A DNA stretch of 64,000 nucleotides from Ensifer sp. WSM1721 (lineage in GTDB: Bacteria; Pseudomonadota; Alphaproteobacteria; Rhizobiales; Rhizobiaceae), in assembly GCF_000513895.2 (NCBI RefSeq), contig NZ_CP165782.1, positions 2,046,001-2,110,000 of the forward strand, in the 5' to 3' direction. The translations under genes were made by a program, and so were the position numbers. Below, piece after piece: positions 18,531-29,580 of this stretch (position 1 is its first letter; the number at the start of each line of letters is the position of its first letter). The notes below the pieces were generated by a model that searched no databases, was not told the DNA's origin, and was given only the letters and a program-made list of their open reading frames with translations.

Positions 18531-19397
18531 TCACGCGCCGATGAGTTTCTTGCCGGCGCGCGCAATCCAGGATGTACCGGTTTCACGCGGCTCCAATCCG
18601 CCGGACTGCAGCAGCTTGAAGGAGTCGGCGTACCACTGACTGTCCGGGTAGTTATGTCCGAGAACCGCCGCAGCCGTCTGGGCTTCCGCGGTCACGCCCA
18701 TGGCGTAGTAGGCCTCGACGAGACGGGCGAGTGCCTCTTCGACCTGGTTGGTATTCGGATACTGCTCGACGACGGTGCGGAAGCGCGAAATGGCTGCAAG
18801 ATATTCCTTGCGCTCGAGATAGTAACGGCCGACCTGCATCTCCTTGCCGGCGAGCTGGTCGCGGGCAAAGCGAATTTTGGCTTGCGCGTCGTCGACATAT
18901 TCGGAGTCGGGATACTTGTCGACCACCGCCTGCATCGCCTCGATCGCCCTGGCGGCGGGACGCTGGTCCTGCGTGACGGACGGGATCTGCTTCGTATAGG
19001 CGAGACCCTGGATATATTGCGCATAGGCCGCGTCTTCCGACTGCGGATAGAGGTTCAGGTAGCGATTGGTGGCGTTGATCGCGTCCTGATACTGGCCGTT
19101 GCGATAGGCGACGAAGGCATTCATCACCAGTGCCTTGCGCGCATATTCGGAGAACGGATGCTGCTTGTCGATCGCTTCGAACTTGCGCGCCGCCTCCGTC
19201 GTCTTGCCAGCATTGAGGTTGGCCAGGCCCTGATTGTAGAGCACCTCCGGCGGATCGGTTTCTGCGGTAAGCTTGGTGATATCAATGTCGGGATCGTTCT
19301 GGCAGGCTGTGATCAGGCTCGAGCCGGCGACAGCCGCGAGAACGACCGCAACGACGCGCACTGATTTCTTCATGTCGACCGAAACTGCAAGAACCAT
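18531..19397 (-). CDS. bamD: Outer-membrane assembly lipoprotein BamD
   Basis: 288-residue lipoprotein of the BAM complex that inserts beta-barrel proteins in the outer membrane. Signal peptide with lipobox ITAC (Cys about residue 31 from this start), then five TPR-type helical repeats ([21 protein letters not shown] onward; [33 protein letters not shown]). The start is uncertain: ATG 19397 is preferred, GTG 19415 and ATG 19373 are alternatives. It lies between lpxC and recN, connecting envelope lipid A synthesis with barrel assembly. Confidence 0.93.
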   Translation of the reverse strand: MVLAVSVDMKKSVRVVAVVLAAVAGSSLITACQNDPDIDITKLTAETDPPEVLYNQGLANLNAGKTTEAARKFEAIDKQHPFSEYARKALVMNAFVAYRNGQYQDAINATNRYLNLYPQSEDAAYAQYIQGLAYTKQIPSVTQDQRPAARAIEAMQAVVDKYPDSEYVDDAQAKIRFARDQLAGKEMQVGRYYLERKEYLAAISRFRTVVEQYPNTNQVEEALARLVEAYYAMGVTAEAQTAAAVLGHNYPDSQWYADSFKLLQSGGLEPRETGTSWIARAGKKLIGA

Positions 19398-19569
19398 CGG
19401 ATATTCCCGTTTCACTTAGCGGTTGGCATTCCGCCGGACTTGCGCGTTTTAGAGCAAGTTGCCTCAAGACCGCAACGTCATGATCGGCAATTCATGCAAA
19501 TTTGTGGCACCTAATTCGGGATGAGGGAGAGAGTAGCTGCTTTTCCACCGCATCCGCTCCTTCGGGCAA

Positions 19570-19594
19570 CGAAAATGCCGGCCTTTCGGCCGGC
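19570..19594 (-). terminator. Rho-independent terminator of lpxC
   Basis: Seven-base perfect stem GCCGGCC / GGCCGGC with a GAAA loop on the minus strand, followed by ATTTTCGTT, 27 bp after the lpxC stop. Confidence 0.85.
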
Positions 19595-19620
19595 GACTGG
19601 AGAAGAAAGAGCTTGGTTTG

Positions 19621-20574
19621 TTATGCGGACCAGGGCGCAAAACCCGGCGCGGCGACCGCGACCATATCGCGCGAGCGGGCGCGCTGGCGCTGCGACGCGG
19701 TTTCCACGACTTCGTAGGCACTGGAATCGCTCAGCAGCGCCTTCAGCGCATTGGCGTTCATCCGATGGCCGCCGCGATAGGAGCGATAGCAACCCAGGAA
19801 CGGTGCGCCCGCGAGCGAAAGATCACCCACGGCATCGAGCGTCTTGTGACGGACGAACTCATCCGCATAGCGCAGACCTTCCACGTTGATGACCGTGTCG
19901 TCATCCGAGATCACCACGGAGTTTTCCAGCGACGAGCCGAGCGCGAAGCCGCCGGCCCACAGCCGCTCCACGTCGCGCATGAAGCCGAAGGTGCGCGCCC
20001 GCGACAGTTCCCGCTTGAACACAGACGGCGTCATGTCGCCCTTCCAGGACTGGCGGCCGATCAAGGGGCAGTCGAAATCGATCTCGACCTCGAAGCGCAT
20101 GCCATCATAGGGCGTGAATTCCGACCAGGAAGCGCCCGATTCAATGCGGACGGGCTTCAGGATACGGATGTAGCGGCGCTTCTCCGCGAGCGAGCGGATA
20201 CCAGCCTGTTCGATCGCTTCGATGAAGGGGGCGGAACTGCCATCCATGATCGGCATCTCGGCGCCGTGCACCTCGATCAACAGATTGTCGAGACCGAGCG
20301 CGTAGATCGCCGCCATCACATGCTCGATCGTCGCGATCGACGTCGCCGGCGACAGGCCAAGAACGGTGCAAAGGTCGGTATTGCCTACCTGCGACGAGAC
20401 GGCTCTGTACTCGCTGACCCGTCCGCCGGGGAGGACCCGCTGGAAGACAATGCCGGCGTCGGCATCGGCCGGATGGAACGTGATCTCCACCTCCGCACCG
20501 GAGTGAACACCAATTCCCTTTAGGGTTATCGGGCTTGCGATCGTCGTCTGAAACCCGAGCAGTTCGATTCCCAT
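19621..20574 (-). CDS. lpxC: UDP-3-O-acyl-GlcNAc deacetylase LpxC
   Basis: 317-residue zinc hydrolase for the committed step of lipid A synthesis. Conserved features: KGIGVHSG near the N-terminus, IEHVMAAIYALGLDN with a zinc His, EMPIMDGSSAPF, RYADEFVRHKTLDAVGDLSLAG with further zinc ligands, and YRGGHRMNANALKALL with the catalytic His. The ATG at 20574 gives the standard MGIELLGFQTT start; a TTG six codons upstream is not needed. It follows ftsZ on the same strand after 331 bp, so probably has its own promoter. Confidence 0.96.
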   Translation of the reverse strand: MGIELLGFQTTIASPITLKGIGVHSGAEVEITFHPADADAGIVFQRVLPGGRVSEYRAVSSQVGNTDLCTVLGLSPATSIATIEHVMAAIYALGLDNLLIEVHGAEMPIMDGSSAPFIEAIEQAGIRSLAEKRRYIRILKPVRIESGASWSEFTPYDGMRFEVEIDFDCPLIGRQSWKGDMTPSVFKRELSRARTFGFMRDVERLWAGGFALGSSLENSVVISDDDTVINVEGLRYADEFVRHKTLDAVGDLSLAGAPFLGCYRSYRGGHRMNANALKALLSDSSAYEVVETASQRQRARSRDMVAVAAPGFAPWSA

Positions 20575-20853
20575 TCTTGTCTTCACTTTCAATCAACGCG
20601 GCCGGCGGCCAAACTCCACAGGGTGCAACGATGCTCAAGGCACAAGCGCAGGACCCGAGATTCCGTGCCTGTCGGCCGAAACCCCGCATTCCGAACTAAC
20701 AGCGCCCGATCGAATCGTATGCGTCCCCAATTCCGATGCTGAAAATAAGAGTTTGGAGGCACCATTCCAAATCACTGTTCGTTTCGCATTGTTACGCAAT
20801 TCATATGCGCGCAACACAAATTGTAAGCCATTGAAATTAAAGCGAAATCGAAA

Positions 20854-20877
20854 ATGCCCGGGCTGGCGCCCGGGCAT
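20854..20877 (-). terminator. Rho-independent terminator of ftsZ
   Basis: Nine-base perfect stem ATGCCCGGG / CCCGGGCAT with a six-base loop, followed on the minus strand by TTTCGATTTCG, 29 bp after the ftsZ stop. The rest of the 331-bp ftsZ-lpxC gap is AT-richer and likely holds the lpxC promoter. Confidence 0.85.
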
Positions 20878-20905
20878 CGGCAAGGTGAAGGAACGGGCCT
20901 TCGAA

Positions 20906-22672
20906 TCAGCTCGATTGACGGCGCAGGAACGCCGGGATCTCGAGCTGATCATCTTCATGCGAGCGCACCTGCGGCGAGACGCGACCGTGATCGTCGAGCT
21001 GGCCGCGACGCGGCGCGTAGAGGCTAGCCTCCGGCGAGAGCGGGCGGCGCTGCTGCGAAGCGGCGCTCGGTGCTGCAGCGGTCATGTCGGCCGAGACGTT
21101 CTGAGTATCCCTTTCACGCAGTCCGAGCGAGCTGGTGATTCGGTTGAGCAGTCCCATCGGCCCGCGCTCTTCCTGATGCGTCGGCGCCGGCTGTGCGCGA
21201 TGGTCCATCTCCGCCTTCACGACCGGCGGAAAATCCTCGACCTTCGGCATGCGGACCGGCTCGGCGTACTGGCGCACGACCGGTGCGGGCTCCTGGCGAA
21301 CCGGCTGCGGCTGGACCTGCGGCTGAACCGGAGCCTGCATTTCGACCGGCCGCTGTGCCGGTTGAGCCGGGCGCATGACGGGAGCGGGCTCAGCCGGGGC
21401 AACGCCGGCGAAGAGCTTGCTCTGCGGACGGAACGTCTCTTCCTGGACCTGCGAGGCCGGTGCGGCAACTTGCGCGCGGGTGGCGATGTCGAGCTCCCGC
21501 TCCATCTCGGCTTCACGAATCGCAAGCGCGATCTGGTCGACCTGTTGGACGGGCTGTGGAGCGGTCTGCTGCACCGGCTGCGGCTGGGGTGCCGGCTGCT
21601 GCACGGCAGCAGGCTGCGGCTGTGCAGCAACCGCGGCGGACGGACGAACGATCGGCTTCGGCGCTACCGGACGAAAGTCGGCGGAGCGACCGGCCACCTC
21701 CGCGGCCGTGCGGTCGATACCGGTTGCCACGACAGAAACGCGGATAAGGCCTTCGAGGTCTTCGTCGAAGGTGGCGCCGAGGATGATGTTGGCGTCCGGG
21801 TCCACTTCCTCGCGGATGCGCGTTGCCGCCTCGTCGACCTCGAACAGGGTAAGATCGCGGCCGCCGGTGATCGAGATCAGCAGGCCTTGCGCACCCTTCA
21901 TCGAGGTTTCGTCGAGCAGCGGGTTGGCGATCGCAGCTTCGGCAGCGGCCATGGCGCGGCCCTCGCCGGAGGCTTCGCCCGTGCCCATCATGGCGCGGCC
22001 CATTTCGCGCATCACCGAACGGACGTCGGCGAAGTCGAGGTTGATGAGGCCTTCCTTGACCATGAGGTCGGTGATGCAGGCGACACCCGAATAGAGAACC
22101 TGGTCGGCCATGGCGAAGGCGTCAGCGAAGGTCGTCTTGTCGTTCGCGATGCGGAAGAGGTTCTGGTTCGGAATGACGATCAGGGTGTCGACCGACTTCT
22201 GCAGGTCGGCAATGCCCTGGTCGGCGATGCGCATGCGGCGCCCGCCCTCGAAGTGGAAGGGCTTGGTGACGACGCCGACGGTGAGGATGCCCTTGTTGCG
22301 TGCGGCCTGCGCGACGATCGGGGCTGCACCCGTGCCGGTGCCGCCGCCCATGCCGGCGGTGACGAAGCACATATGCGTGCCGTTCAAGTGATCGATGATC
22401 TCATCGATGCACTCTTCGGCGGCCGCACGGCCGACTTCCGGCTGCGAGCCGGCGCCGAGACCTTCGGTAACGGCGACACCCATCTGGATGATGCGCTCTG
22501 CCTTGGTCATCGTGAGCGCCTGCGCATCCGTGTTGGCGACGACGAAATCGACGCCCTGGAGCCCGGCGGTGATCATGTTGTTGACGGCGTTGCCGCCGCC
22601 GCCGCCGACGCCGAAGACCGTGATTCGGGGCTTCAGCTCGGTGATGTCCGGCTTCTGCAAGTTAATGGCCAT
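20906..22672 (-). CDS. ftsZ: Cell division GTPase FtsZ (long form)
   Basis: 588-residue tubulin homologue that forms the Z-ring. The GTPase core (residues 1 to about 330) has [14 protein letters not shown], the tubulin signature [14 protein letters not shown] and the T7 loop [11 protein letters not shown]. It is followed by about 240 residues of Pro/Gln-rich, low-complexity linker (many QPQP and APV runs). The C-terminal conserved peptide [10 protein letters not shown], which binds FtsA, ends the protein. ATG 22672 has AAGGAA upstream. The long linker is typical of Rhizobiales and Caulobacter. 96 bp separate it from ftsA, room for an extra promoter. Confidence 0.97.
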   Translation of the reverse strand: MAINLQKPDITELKPRITVFGVGGGGGNAVNNMITAGLQGVDFVVANTDAQALTMTKAERIIQMGVAVTEGLGAGSQPEVGRAAAEECIDEIIDHLNGTHMCFVTAGMGGGTGTGAAPIVAQAARNKGILTVGVVTKPFHFEGGRRMRIADQGIADLQKSVDTLIVIPNQNLFRIANDKTTFADAFAMADQVLYSGVACITDLMVKEGLINLDFADVRSVMREMGRAMMGTGEASGEGRAMAAAEAAIANPLLDETSMKGAQGLLISITGGRDLTLFEVDEAATRIREEVDPDANIILGATFDEDLEGLIRVSVVATGIDRTAAEVAGRSADFRPVAPKPIVRPSAAVAAQPQPAAVQQPAPQPQPVQQTAPQPVQQVDQIALAIREAEMERELDIATRAQVAAPASQVQEETFRPQSKLFAGVAPAEPAPVMRPAQPAQRPVEMQAPVQPQVQPQPVRQEPAPVVRQYAEPVRMPKVEDFPPVVKAEMDHRAQPAPTHQEERGPMGLLNRITSSLGLRERDTQNVSADMTAAAPSAASQQRRPLSPEASLYAPRRGQLDDHGRVSPQVRSHEDDQLEIPAFLRRQSS

Positions 22673-22768
22673 AGTCCTGTTCCTTCTCTTTCTCTGGCCG
22701 CCTTGCCGAGCCGGCCAAATCCTTCGAAAACTCAAACGCGGTCTCCCCGGGCGATCCGCCGGTGAAAC

Positions 22769-24100
22769 CTAGAAACTCTCTTTCAGCCACTGGCCCATGC
22801 GGGCGAAGCGGCTGTTGCCGCCGCCGAGCGCCGAGAACATGCCGCCATGCGCAGCATGCGTTTCGAGGTCGGCGACCTGCGGATAGATCATCAGCCCGAC
22901 GGCCGTGGAGAATGCCGGGCCCTTGGCGGCGGCCGGCAGCCCGGAAACGCCGAGCGGACGGCCGATGCGGACGTTGCGCGCCAGAATACGTCGTGCCGCT
23001 TCCGGCAGGCCGGTCAGCTGGCTGGCGCCACCCGTCAATACGATCCGCTTGCCGACGATCGGGCTGAAGCCGGAGCGCTGAATGCGGTCGCGGATGAGCT
23101 CGAGCGTCTCTTCGATACGGGCGCGCACGATGCGCGAGACAAGCGCGCGCGGCACATGGGTCGGCTGGTCGCGGTCGTCCTCGCCGATCGGCGGAACGGA
23201 GACGATGTCGCGCTCGTCGGCACTGTTCGGGAGCGCTGAACCATGCACGACCTTGAGCCGCTCGGCATCCTCGATACGCGTCGAGAGCCCGCGCGCGAGG
23301 TCGGTCGTCACATGATGGCCGCCGAGGCCGACGGCATCCGCATGGACGAGCTTGCCCTCGGCGAAAACCGAGATCGTCGTCGTGCCGCCGCCCATGTCGA
23401 TCGCCGCGCAGCCGAGTTCGACCTCGTCGTCGACGAGCGCCGCAAGGCCGCTGGCATAGGGGGTCGCCACCATGCCCTCGACCGAGAGATGGGCGCGGTT
23501 GACGCAGAGTTCGAGATTCTTGAGCGCGGCCCGCTCCGCCGTCAGCATATGCATGTCGACGCCGAGCACGTCGCCGAACATCGCCAGCGGATCGCGGATG
23601 CCGCGTTCGCCGTCCAGCGAGAAACCGGTCGGCAGCGAATGCAGGATCGCCCGATCGGTACGCAGCGACTGCTGCCCCGCGGCGGCGAGCACTCTCTTGA
23701 GATCGTTCGCATCGACCTCCTGTCCGCCAAGGTCGATGGTCGCGGTATAGACGTCGCTCTGCAGGCGACCGGCGGAAACATTCACGATCAGGCTATCGAT
23801 CGTCAGCCCGGCCATCCGCTCCGCGGCGTCAACCGCAAGCCGGACGACGCTTTCGGCCGCGTCGAGATCGGCGATGACGCCGTTCTTTACGCCGCGCGAC
23901 TTCTGGTGGCCGATACCGATAATCTCGATATTGTGCGTGCGCCCCGGCAGGATCTGGCTCTCCGCGCGCGGCGTCAGCCGGCCGATCATGCAGACAACTT
24001 TGGTCGAACCGATGTCGAGCACGGAGACGACATGCGACCGTTTTGAGGAAAGCGGCTTCAGACGCGGAAGGCCGAAATTCGCGGAACCGAACAGACTCAT
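22769..24100 (-). CDS. ftsA: Cell division protein FtsA
   Basis: 443-residue actin-like ATPase that tethers FtsZ to the membrane. Phosphate-1 motif VVSVLDIGSTKVVCMIG, 1C subdomain with INVSAGRLQS, phosphate-2 AAIDMGGGTTTISVF, and adenosine motif IVLTGGASQLTGLPE. The C-terminus WLKESF is the end of the amphipathic membrane-targeting helix. The ATG overlaps the ftsQ stop (ATGA), so translation is coupled. Confidence 0.96.
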   Translation of the reverse strand: MSLFGSANFGLPRLKPLSSKRSHVVSVLDIGSTKVVCMIGRLTPRAESQILPGRTHNIEIIGIGHQKSRGVKNGVIADLDAAESVVRLAVDAAERMAGLTIDSLIVNVSAGRLQSDVYTATIDLGGQEVDANDLKRVLAAAGQQSLRTDRAILHSLPTGFSLDGERGIRDPLAMFGDVLGVDMHMLTAERAALKNLELCVNRAHLSVEGMVATPYASGLAALVDDEVELGCAAIDMGGGTTTISVFAEGKLVHADAVGLGGHHVTTDLARGLSTRIEDAERLKVVHGSALPNSADERDIVSVPPIGEDDRDQPTHVPRALVSRIVRARIEETLELIRDRIQRSGFSPIVGKRIVLTGGASQLTGLPEAARRILARNVRIGRPLGVSGLPAAAKGPAFSTAVGLMIYPQVADLETHAAHGGMFSALGGGNSRFARMGQWLKESF

Positions 24101-25026
24101 ATCCGCTTCTCCTGGGCTTTCAGCATCTTCTCCCTCGCCTTGAGCGCGATTTCCCGGCGCGCGACCGCTTCCGGGGTCAATTGTATGGTCGTACGGTCCT
24201 CGAGCCTGAGATCGACGGCAGCGATATCGCGCTCGAGAAGCTTGTGCGCCTCTTCCATCTCGGCGAGAACCTTCATCGCCCGGGCCACATCCCTCTCGGG
24301 AAGCCGGACGATGATGCCGTTGTCGAGGCGCAGATCCCAGCGGCGGCCGGCCACGCGCACGAAGGCTTTCACGCGCGAGCGAAATTCCGGCCAGCGGGAA
24401 AACTCGTCGTAGAAGCCGGCTGCCGCCGTCTCGGCGTCGCGTCCGACGAAAAGCGGCAGGTTCGCGAACTTATTGTCGCGCAGTGGCGCAATGACGCTGC
24501 CGCTGCGCTCGATGAGAGAGAGGTCCGATCCATGCTGCCAGATGCCGAAGGCCTTGCGCTCGGTGAGGCTCACCTCGATCGTGCCCGGATAGACCTTGCG
24601 CACGGTGACGCTCTCGACCCAGGGCAGCTCGCCGATCAGCCGGCGCGCCTCGGCGATGTCGAGCGCCACCAGCGAGGTCGTGCCATCGAGGCCGAGCTGC
24701 TGCAGGATGTCGATCTCCGAGGTCTGCTCATTTCCGGAAACCCGCACATCCTCGATCGCGAAGCCGGCCGCCGTCGTCGAGGCCTGCGCAAAATTCTGCG
24801 TGTGACCGCCGATCGACATGCCATAGAGCCCCGTCGCCAGAAGGAAGGCGGCAGCGGAGAATGTTCCCGTGTGGTTGGGAAAGCGGATGCGGCCGGTGCC
24901 CAGGCTGACCAGGAGACGGACGCCCCTGCGCAGCGGACGCGGCAGGACGAACGCATCGTCCGCCTCGGCAGCGACGCCGAGCGGATGACGAACCCTTTTG
25001 CCCCTTCTGCCCCTCAACGCAAACAC
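24097..25026 (-). CDS. ftsQ: Cell division protein FtsQ
   Basis: 309-residue bitopic divisome protein. A basic cytoplasmic N-terminus (residues 1-55) precedes one TM segment ([19 protein letters not shown]). The periplasmic POTRA domain is [21 protein letters not shown]...[22 protein letters not shown], and the C-terminal beta domain contacts FtsB/FtsL. The start is GTG at 25026: GGAGG lies seven nt upstream and the product fits the family length. It overlaps the end of ddl by 13 nt and ftsA by 4 nt. Confidence 0.93.
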   Translation of the reverse strand: MFALRGRRGKRVRHPLGVAAEADDAFVLPRPLRRGVRLLVSLGTGRIRFPNHTGTFSAAAFLLATGLYGMSIGGHTQNFAQASTTAAGFAIEDVRVSGNEQTSEIDILQQLGLDGTTSLVALDIAEARRLIGELPWVESVTVRKVYPGTIEVSLTERKAFGIWQHGSDLSLIERSGSVIAPLRDNKFANLPLFVGRDAETAAAGFYDEFSRWPEFRSRVKAFVRVAGRRWDLRLDNGIIVRLPERDVARAMKVLAEMEEAHKLLERDIAAVDLRLEDRTTIQLTPEAVARREIALKAREKMLKAQEKRI

Positions 25027-25940
25027 GACGCGTCCTCCACCATCCACCTTAGAAACTCGCCGAACTGAAGGCCTGCATGCTGCGCCATTTCGGGCACGAG
25101 CGAGGTCGGGGTCATGCCGGGCTGAGTGTTGATCTCCAGCCAGATCAGCTCGCCTTCGCCCTCGCCGCGATCGTCGAAGCGGAAGTCGGATCGGCTGACG
25201 CCGCGACAACCGATCGCCTGATGCGCCTTCAACGCGAGTGTTTGTATTTTTTGGTAAATATTTGGTGAAATCTGCGCCGGAATGACGTGCCTCGAGCCAC
25301 CTTTTACGTATTTCGAATCATAGTCGTAGAAGGCGTGCCCCTGCGGAATGATCTCGGTGACGCCGAGCGCCACATCGCCCATGACGCCGCAGGTGAGTTC
25401 GCGGCCGGCGATGTAGCGTTCGACCATGACGCGGTCGCCGTAGCGCCACTCGCTGGACGTGATGACCTGAGGCGGATGCGACTGATCTTCCTTGACGATC
25501 ACGACGCCGAAGCTCGAGCCTTCGCGGACCGGCTTCACCACATAGGGCGGCTTCATCGGATGGGCGTTGCCGAACTCACGGCGATCCATGATCAGCGCCT
25601 CGGCGACCGGAATGCCGGCGGCCTTGGCGACATGCTTGGCCTGCGCCTTGTCCATGGCCAGCGCCGAAGCGAGAACGCCGGAATGGGTGTAGGGAATCTC
25701 GAGATATTCAAGAATGCCCTGGATCGTCCCGTCTTCGCCGAAGGGCCCGTGAAGGGCGTTGAAGGCGACGTCCGGACGCAGTTCGGCAAGGACCGCTGCG
25801 ACATCGCGGCCGACATCGACGCGCGTGACGCGGTAGCCTTCGGCCTCGAGAGCATCCGCGCAAGCTGCCCCGGAAGACAGGCTCACCGGCCTCTCCGAGG
25901 AAAATCCGCCCATCAGGACAGCAACATGCTTGCCGCTCAT
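25014..25940 (-). CDS. ddl: D-alanine--D-alanine ligase
   Basis: 308-residue ATP-grasp ligase that makes the D-Ala-D-Ala dipeptide used by MurF. N-terminal [19 protein letters not shown], the catalytic loop region [15 protein letters not shown], and the C-terminal metal-binding [20 protein letters not shown]. DdlB type by its position within the dcw cluster. It is the first gene of a ddl-ftsQ-ftsA-ftsZ block that is separated from murB by aqpZ and 332 bp of intergenic DNA. Confidence 0.96.
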   Translation of the reverse strand: MSGKHVAVLMGGFSSERPVSLSSGAACADALEAEGYRVTRVDVGRDVAAVLAELRPDVAFNALHGPFGEDGTIQGILEYLEIPYTHSGVLASALAMDKAQAKHVAKAAGIPVAEALIMDRREFGNAHPMKPPYVVKPVREGSSFGVVIVKEDQSHPPQVITSSEWRYGDRVMVERYIAGRELTCGVMGDVALGVTEIIPQGHAFYDYDSKYVKGGSRHVIPAQISPNIYQKIQTLALKAHQAIGCRGVSRSDFRFDDRGEGEGELIWLEINTQPGMTPTSLVPEMAQHAGLQFGEFLRWMVEDASCLR

Positions 25941-26049
25941 TCAAACCCCCAAACAATACGCCACTATCGCGAAGCTTGCTTGCGTCTGGCTGATTGCGAC
26001 AGCCTGAGTCGCGAGATCGCCGCGTAGGGCCACTACAACGACATTATGG

Positions 26050-26065
26050 TTAATGAACCGTTTAC
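26050..26065 (+). promoter_or_regulatory. CtrA-box-like sequence upstream of ddl-ftsQAZ
   Basis: TTAA-N7-TTTAC, one base from the alphaproteobacterial CtrA consensus TTAA-N7-TTAAC, about 110 bp upstream of ddl and close to a GGTTAAC. AT-rich island in GC-rich DNA. Match by eye only. Confidence 0.3.
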
Positions 26066-26198
26066 TTTGGTTAACTCTTGTCGTGAAACGCTCTGGATTC
26101 CGGCAGACAGAATCAACCTAAGCCAAGGCTTTCATGGCTGAATCAGAGCTTTCTATGGCCGGCAAGGGGAAATGTGGGCGAGCGCTAGACTAAACGAA

Positions 26199-26224
26199 GG
26201 CCCCGCTTTCGATCGGACGGGGCC
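26199..26224 (-). terminator. Rho-independent terminator of aqpZ
   Basis: Seven-base stem GGCCCCG / CGGGGCC with a 12-base loop; on the minus strand CTTCGTTT follows. It is 48 bp after the aqpZ stop. Confidence 0.7.
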
Positions 26225-26272
26225 CACCAACAACTAAGCACAATAGGGGGAGGTATGAGGACGCCGCCTCGG

Positions 26273-26959
26273 TCAGTCCTCCTCGCCGACGATCTTCCAG
26301 ACGACGCCGGCAATCACCGCGCCGATGAGAGGCGCCACCCAGAAGAGCCAGAGTTGGGAGAGCGCCCAGTCGCCGACAAACAACGCCTGCCCTGTCGAGC
26401 GTGCCGGGTTGACGGAGGTATTGGTGACCGGGATGGACACGAGGTGGATCAACGTAAGAGCAAGGCCGATCGCAATGGGTGCGAAACCCGCCGGCACCCG
26501 GCCATGCGTGGATCCGAGAATGATGAAGAGGAAGAAGAAGGTCATCACGATCTCGGTGACGAGCGCTGCCATCAGCGAATAGCCGCCAGGCGAATGTTCG
26601 CCGTAACCATTGGCCGCAAAACCTCCAAGCTGGACATCCGCCTTGCCCGTGGCGATCACGTAAAGGACGGCGGCAGCAACGATCGCGCCCGCCACCTGCG
26701 CGACGATATAGCCGACGAGCCTGGAGGCCGGGAATTTGCCCGCGACGGCAAGACCCACGGAAACCGCGGGATTGAAGTGGCCCCCGGAGATTCCGCCAAC
26801 CGCATAGGCCATTGTCAGGACCGTAAGACCGAAGGCGAAGGAGACCCCGAGCAGGCCGATGCCGACCTGCGGAAATGCGGCCGCGAGCACCGCGCTGCCG
26901 CAACCACCGAGAACGAGCCAGAACGTGCCGAGAAATTCCGTAGAAAGTTTTCTGAACAT
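26273..26959 (-). CDS. aqpZ: Aquaporin Z
   Basis: 228-residue water channel with six membrane segments and two half-helices carrying the NPA motifs (GGHFNPAVS and NTSVNPARS). The N-terminal Glu of [18 protein letters not shown] and the selectivity-filter Arg after the second NPA are present, and the His in GGHFNPA is typical of the water-specific AqpZ branch. GGGAGAG precedes the ATG. It has its own terminator and sits between murB and ddl, dividing the dcw cluster into two transcription blocks. Confidence 0.95.
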   Translation of the reverse strand: MFRKLSTEFLGTFWLVLGGCGSAVLAAAFPQVGIGLLGVSFAFGLTVLTMAYAVGGISGGHFNPAVSVGLAVAGKFPASRLVGYIVAQVAGAIVAAAVLYVIATGKADVQLGGFAANGYGEHSPGGYSLMAALVTEIVMTFFFLFIILGSTHGRVPAGFAPIAIGLALTLIHLVSIPVTNTSVNPARSTGQALFVGDWALSQLWLFWVAPLIGAVIAGVVWKIVGEED

Positions 26960-27137
26960 GAGTTCTCTCCCAGAGCCGAAGCCGATCGCTTCGGCTGGCG
27001 AGAGTTCGTTACTATTCGATTCCCGTCAAGGTGGAATTGTGCGATGGCAAAACACTCCCGCAAAGCGGGAAAAATACCCAAGCCCCGCTGAATACCGGAC
27101 GAGGAAACGTTTCGGGTTAAGCCAAGATGATCTCGAG

Positions 27138-27173
27138 AAAAGGGCCGCGGCGGTTCCCCGCCGCGGCCCTTTC
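27138..27173 (-). terminator. Rho-independent terminator after murB
   Basis: Twelve-base perfect stem GGGCCGCGGCGG / CCGCCGCGGCCC with a GGAA loop on the minus strand, then TTTTCTCG. It likely ends the mraZ-to-murB transcript. Confidence 0.88.
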
Positions 27174-27193
27174 AACTGCGTCCTTGATACCGA

Positions 27194-28168
27194 TCAGACC
27201 GTCGCACGGCCGAGGAATTCCTTGATCTCGTAGCCGGGCATGAATTTGCCGACGCGTTTGATCTCCCACTCCAGCTTGACGCCGGAATGCTCCATCACCC
27301 GCTGGCGCACGGTCTCGCCGAGATATTCGAGCTCGTAGCCGGTCGCCTGGCCGGTATTGATCATGAAGTTGCAATGGAGCGGCGACATCTGGGCGCTGCC
27401 GATCATCATGCCGCGGCAGCCGGCCTCGTCGATAAGCTTCCAGGCGGAATGGCCTTCAGGGTTCTTGAAGGTGGAGCCGCCGGTCTTCTCGCGAATGGGC
27501 TGCACCGCCTCGCGGTGCTGGCGCACGCCGTCCATGTCGCTGCGGATTTTGGCTTTGTCTTCCGCATAGCCCTCGAAGATCGCGTGCGTGAAGATCAGTT
27601 CTTTGGCCGCGTCGGAGTGGCGATAGGCATAGCCCATGTCGGCATTGCTCAAGACATGCTTGTTGCCCTTGCGGTCGACCGCATGGACCTCGACGACGCG
27701 CTCGCTCGTCTCGTTGCCATTGGCGCCGGCGTTCATCCTCAGCGCCCCGCCGATCGAACCCGGAATGCCATAGTAGAAATGGAAGCCGCCGATACCGTGG
27801 TCGAGCGCCATTGCGGCGATGTTCTTGTCCGGGCAGATCGCGCCCGCCTTGATGCGATTGTCGCCGACGAGTTCGAGATCGCCGAAGCCCTTGGCCGAAA
27901 GCCGGATGACAACGCCCGGAATACCGCCATCACGCACGAGCAGGTTGGAGCCGACACCGACCACCGTCACCGGAACATCCTTAGGCACGAGCTTCAGGAA
28001 GGCGACGAGGTCATCCGTGTCGTGCGGCTGGAACATGAGCTCGGCGAGACCGCCCGCGCGAAACCAGGTGACGCGGTCCATCGGGGCATCGGGCGTGATG
28101 CGTCCGCGGATTGCGTCGACGCCGCTTCCGAGCGCCTCGAGGAGTTTCTGACCATTGACCTGTTTCAT
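27194..28168 (-). CDS. murB: UDP-N-acetylenolpyruvoylglucosamine reductase MurB
   Basis: 324-residue FAD enzyme reducing enolpyruvyl-UDP-GlcNAc to UDP-MurNAc with NADPH. FAD-binding [14 protein letters not shown] and [37 protein letters not shown], the catalytic Ser in [12 protein letters not shown] and the late Glu near [12 protein letters not shown]. The ATG at 28168 lies two nt after the murC stop. The very long frame to 29623 is an artefact of an open frame across murC. Confidence 0.96.
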   Translation of the reverse strand: MKQVNGQKLLEALGSGVDAIRGRITPDAPMDRVTWFRAGGLAELMFQPHDTDDLVAFLKLVPKDVPVTVVGVGSNLLVRDGGIPGVVIRLSAKGFGDLELVGDNRIKAGAICPDKNIAAMALDHGIGGFHFYYGIPGSIGGALRMNAGANGNETSERVVEVHAVDRKGNKHVLSNADMGYAYRHSDAAKELIFTHAIFEGYAEDKAKIRSDMDGVRQHREAVQPIREKTGGSTFKNPEGHSAWKLIDEAGCRGMMIGSAQMSPLHCNFMINTGQATGYELEYLGETVRQRVMEHSGVKLEWEIKRVGKFMPGYEIKEFLGRATV

Positions 28169-28170
28169 GC

Positions 28171-29580
28171 TCAATTTCCTGAAATGTCCGCAAGCTCCTT
28201 GGGCAAGGCCGCGGCCCAGTAGGTGATGCTGCCAGCCCCCAAGAGAACCACAAAATCGCCCGGCTGCGCAATCTTGGCGACAATAGGCGCAAGCGCCTCC
28301 TGGCCGGTGACGTAGCGAGCGTCGCGGTGTCCGGCAGCCTTGATGCTGTTGACGAGCGCTTGCGAATTGACGCCGTCGATCGCCTCCTCGCCTGCGGCAT
28401 AGACCGGTGTGATCAGGATGGTGTCGGCATCGTTGAAGCAGGACGTGAAGTCCTCGAACAGGCTTGACAGACGCGTGTAGCGATGCGGCTGGTGGATTGC
28501 GATGATGCGTCCTTGGCAAGCCTCGCGCGCTGCCCTGAGGACCGCCTTGATCTCGACCGGATGATGACCGTAATCGTCGAAGATGCGCGCGCCGTTCCAT
28601 TCGCCCGTCAGCGTGAAGCGGCGCTTGACGCCGCCGAAGGAGGAGAGCCCCTTGGCAATGTCCTCCGGCTTGATGCCGAGGCGCTGCGCGACTGCAATGG
28701 CGGCAGTGGCATTGGAAATGTTGTGGCGGCCCGGCATGGGCAGCTTGAGGTCCTTGAGCTCGATCACCTGACCGGTTCGGCGGCGGCGGATCTCGATATC
28801 GAAGATCGAGGTCGCGCCGTCCATGCGGACATTGTGGAAGCGCACGTCGGCCTGCGGGTTCTCGCCGTAAGTGACGATCTTGCGGTCTTCGATCTTGCCG
28901 ACCATGGTCTGCACCTCGGGGTGATCGAGGCAAAGCACACCGAAGCCGTAAAAGGGCACGTTCTCGACGAACTGCCGGAAGGCGGCCCGCACAGCGTCGA
29001 AATTGCCGTAATGGTCGAGATGCTCCGGATCGATATTGGTGACGACGGCGATGTCGGCCGGCAGCTTCAGGAAGGTGCCGTCGGACTCGTCCGCCTCGAC
29101 CACCATCCACTCGCCGGCGCCCATGCGCGCATTGGTGCCGTAGGCATTGATGATGCCGCCGTTGATGACCGTCGGATCGAGCCCGCCCGCATCGAGCAGG
29201 GCGGCAATCATCGAGGTCGTCGTCGTCTTGCCGTGGGTGCCGCCGATCGCTATCGCGTTGCGGAAGCGCATCAGCTCGGCGAGCATCTCCGCGCGACGCA
29301 CGACTGGCAAGAACTTCTCGCGCGCGGCGATCAGTTCCGGATTGTCCTTCTTGATCGCGGTCGAGACGACCACAACTTCGGCATCGCCGAGATTTTCGGC
29401 CTTGTGCCCGATCGAGACCTTGATGCCCTTGTCCCTGAGCCGCTGGACATTGGCGCTGTCGGACTGATCCGAGCCCTGGACGCGATGCCCGAGATTGTGC
29501 AGCACCTCCGCGATCCCGCTCATGCCGATGCCGCCGATACCGATGAAATGTACGAGCCCGATCGTCTTCGGCATTTTCAT
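28171..29580 (-). CDS. murC: UDP-N-acetylmuramate--L-alanine ligase MurC
   Basis: 469-residue Mur ligase adding L-Ala to UDP-MurNAc. N-terminal Rossmann [21 protein letters not shown]-binding [19 protein letters not shown], the central [13 protein letters not shown] and the C-terminal [14 protein letters not shown]. The ATG overlaps the murG stop by four nt. Length and motif order are standard. Confidence 0.97.
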   Translation of the reverse strand: MKMPKTIGLVHFIGIGGIGMSGIAEVLHNLGHRVQGSDQSDSANVQRLRDKGIKVSIGHKAENLGDAEVVVVSTAIKKDNPELIAAREKFLPVVRRAEMLAELMRFRNAIAIGGTHGKTTTTSMIAALLDAGGLDPTVINGGIINAYGTNARMGAGEWMVVEADESDGTFLKLPADIAVVTNIDPEHLDHYGNFDAVRAAFRQFVENVPFYGFGVLCLDHPEVQTMVGKIEDRKIVTYGENPQADVRFHNVRMDGATSIFDIEIRRRRTGQVIELKDLKLPMPGRHNISNATAAIAVAQRLGIKPEDIAKGLSSFGGVKRRFTLTGEWNGARIFDDYGHHPVEIKAVLRAAREACQGRIIAIHQPHRYTRLSSLFEDFTSCFNDADTILITPVYAAGEEAIDGVNSQALVNSIKAAGHRDARYVTGQEALAPIVAKIAQPGDFVVLLGAGSITYWAAALPKELADISGN

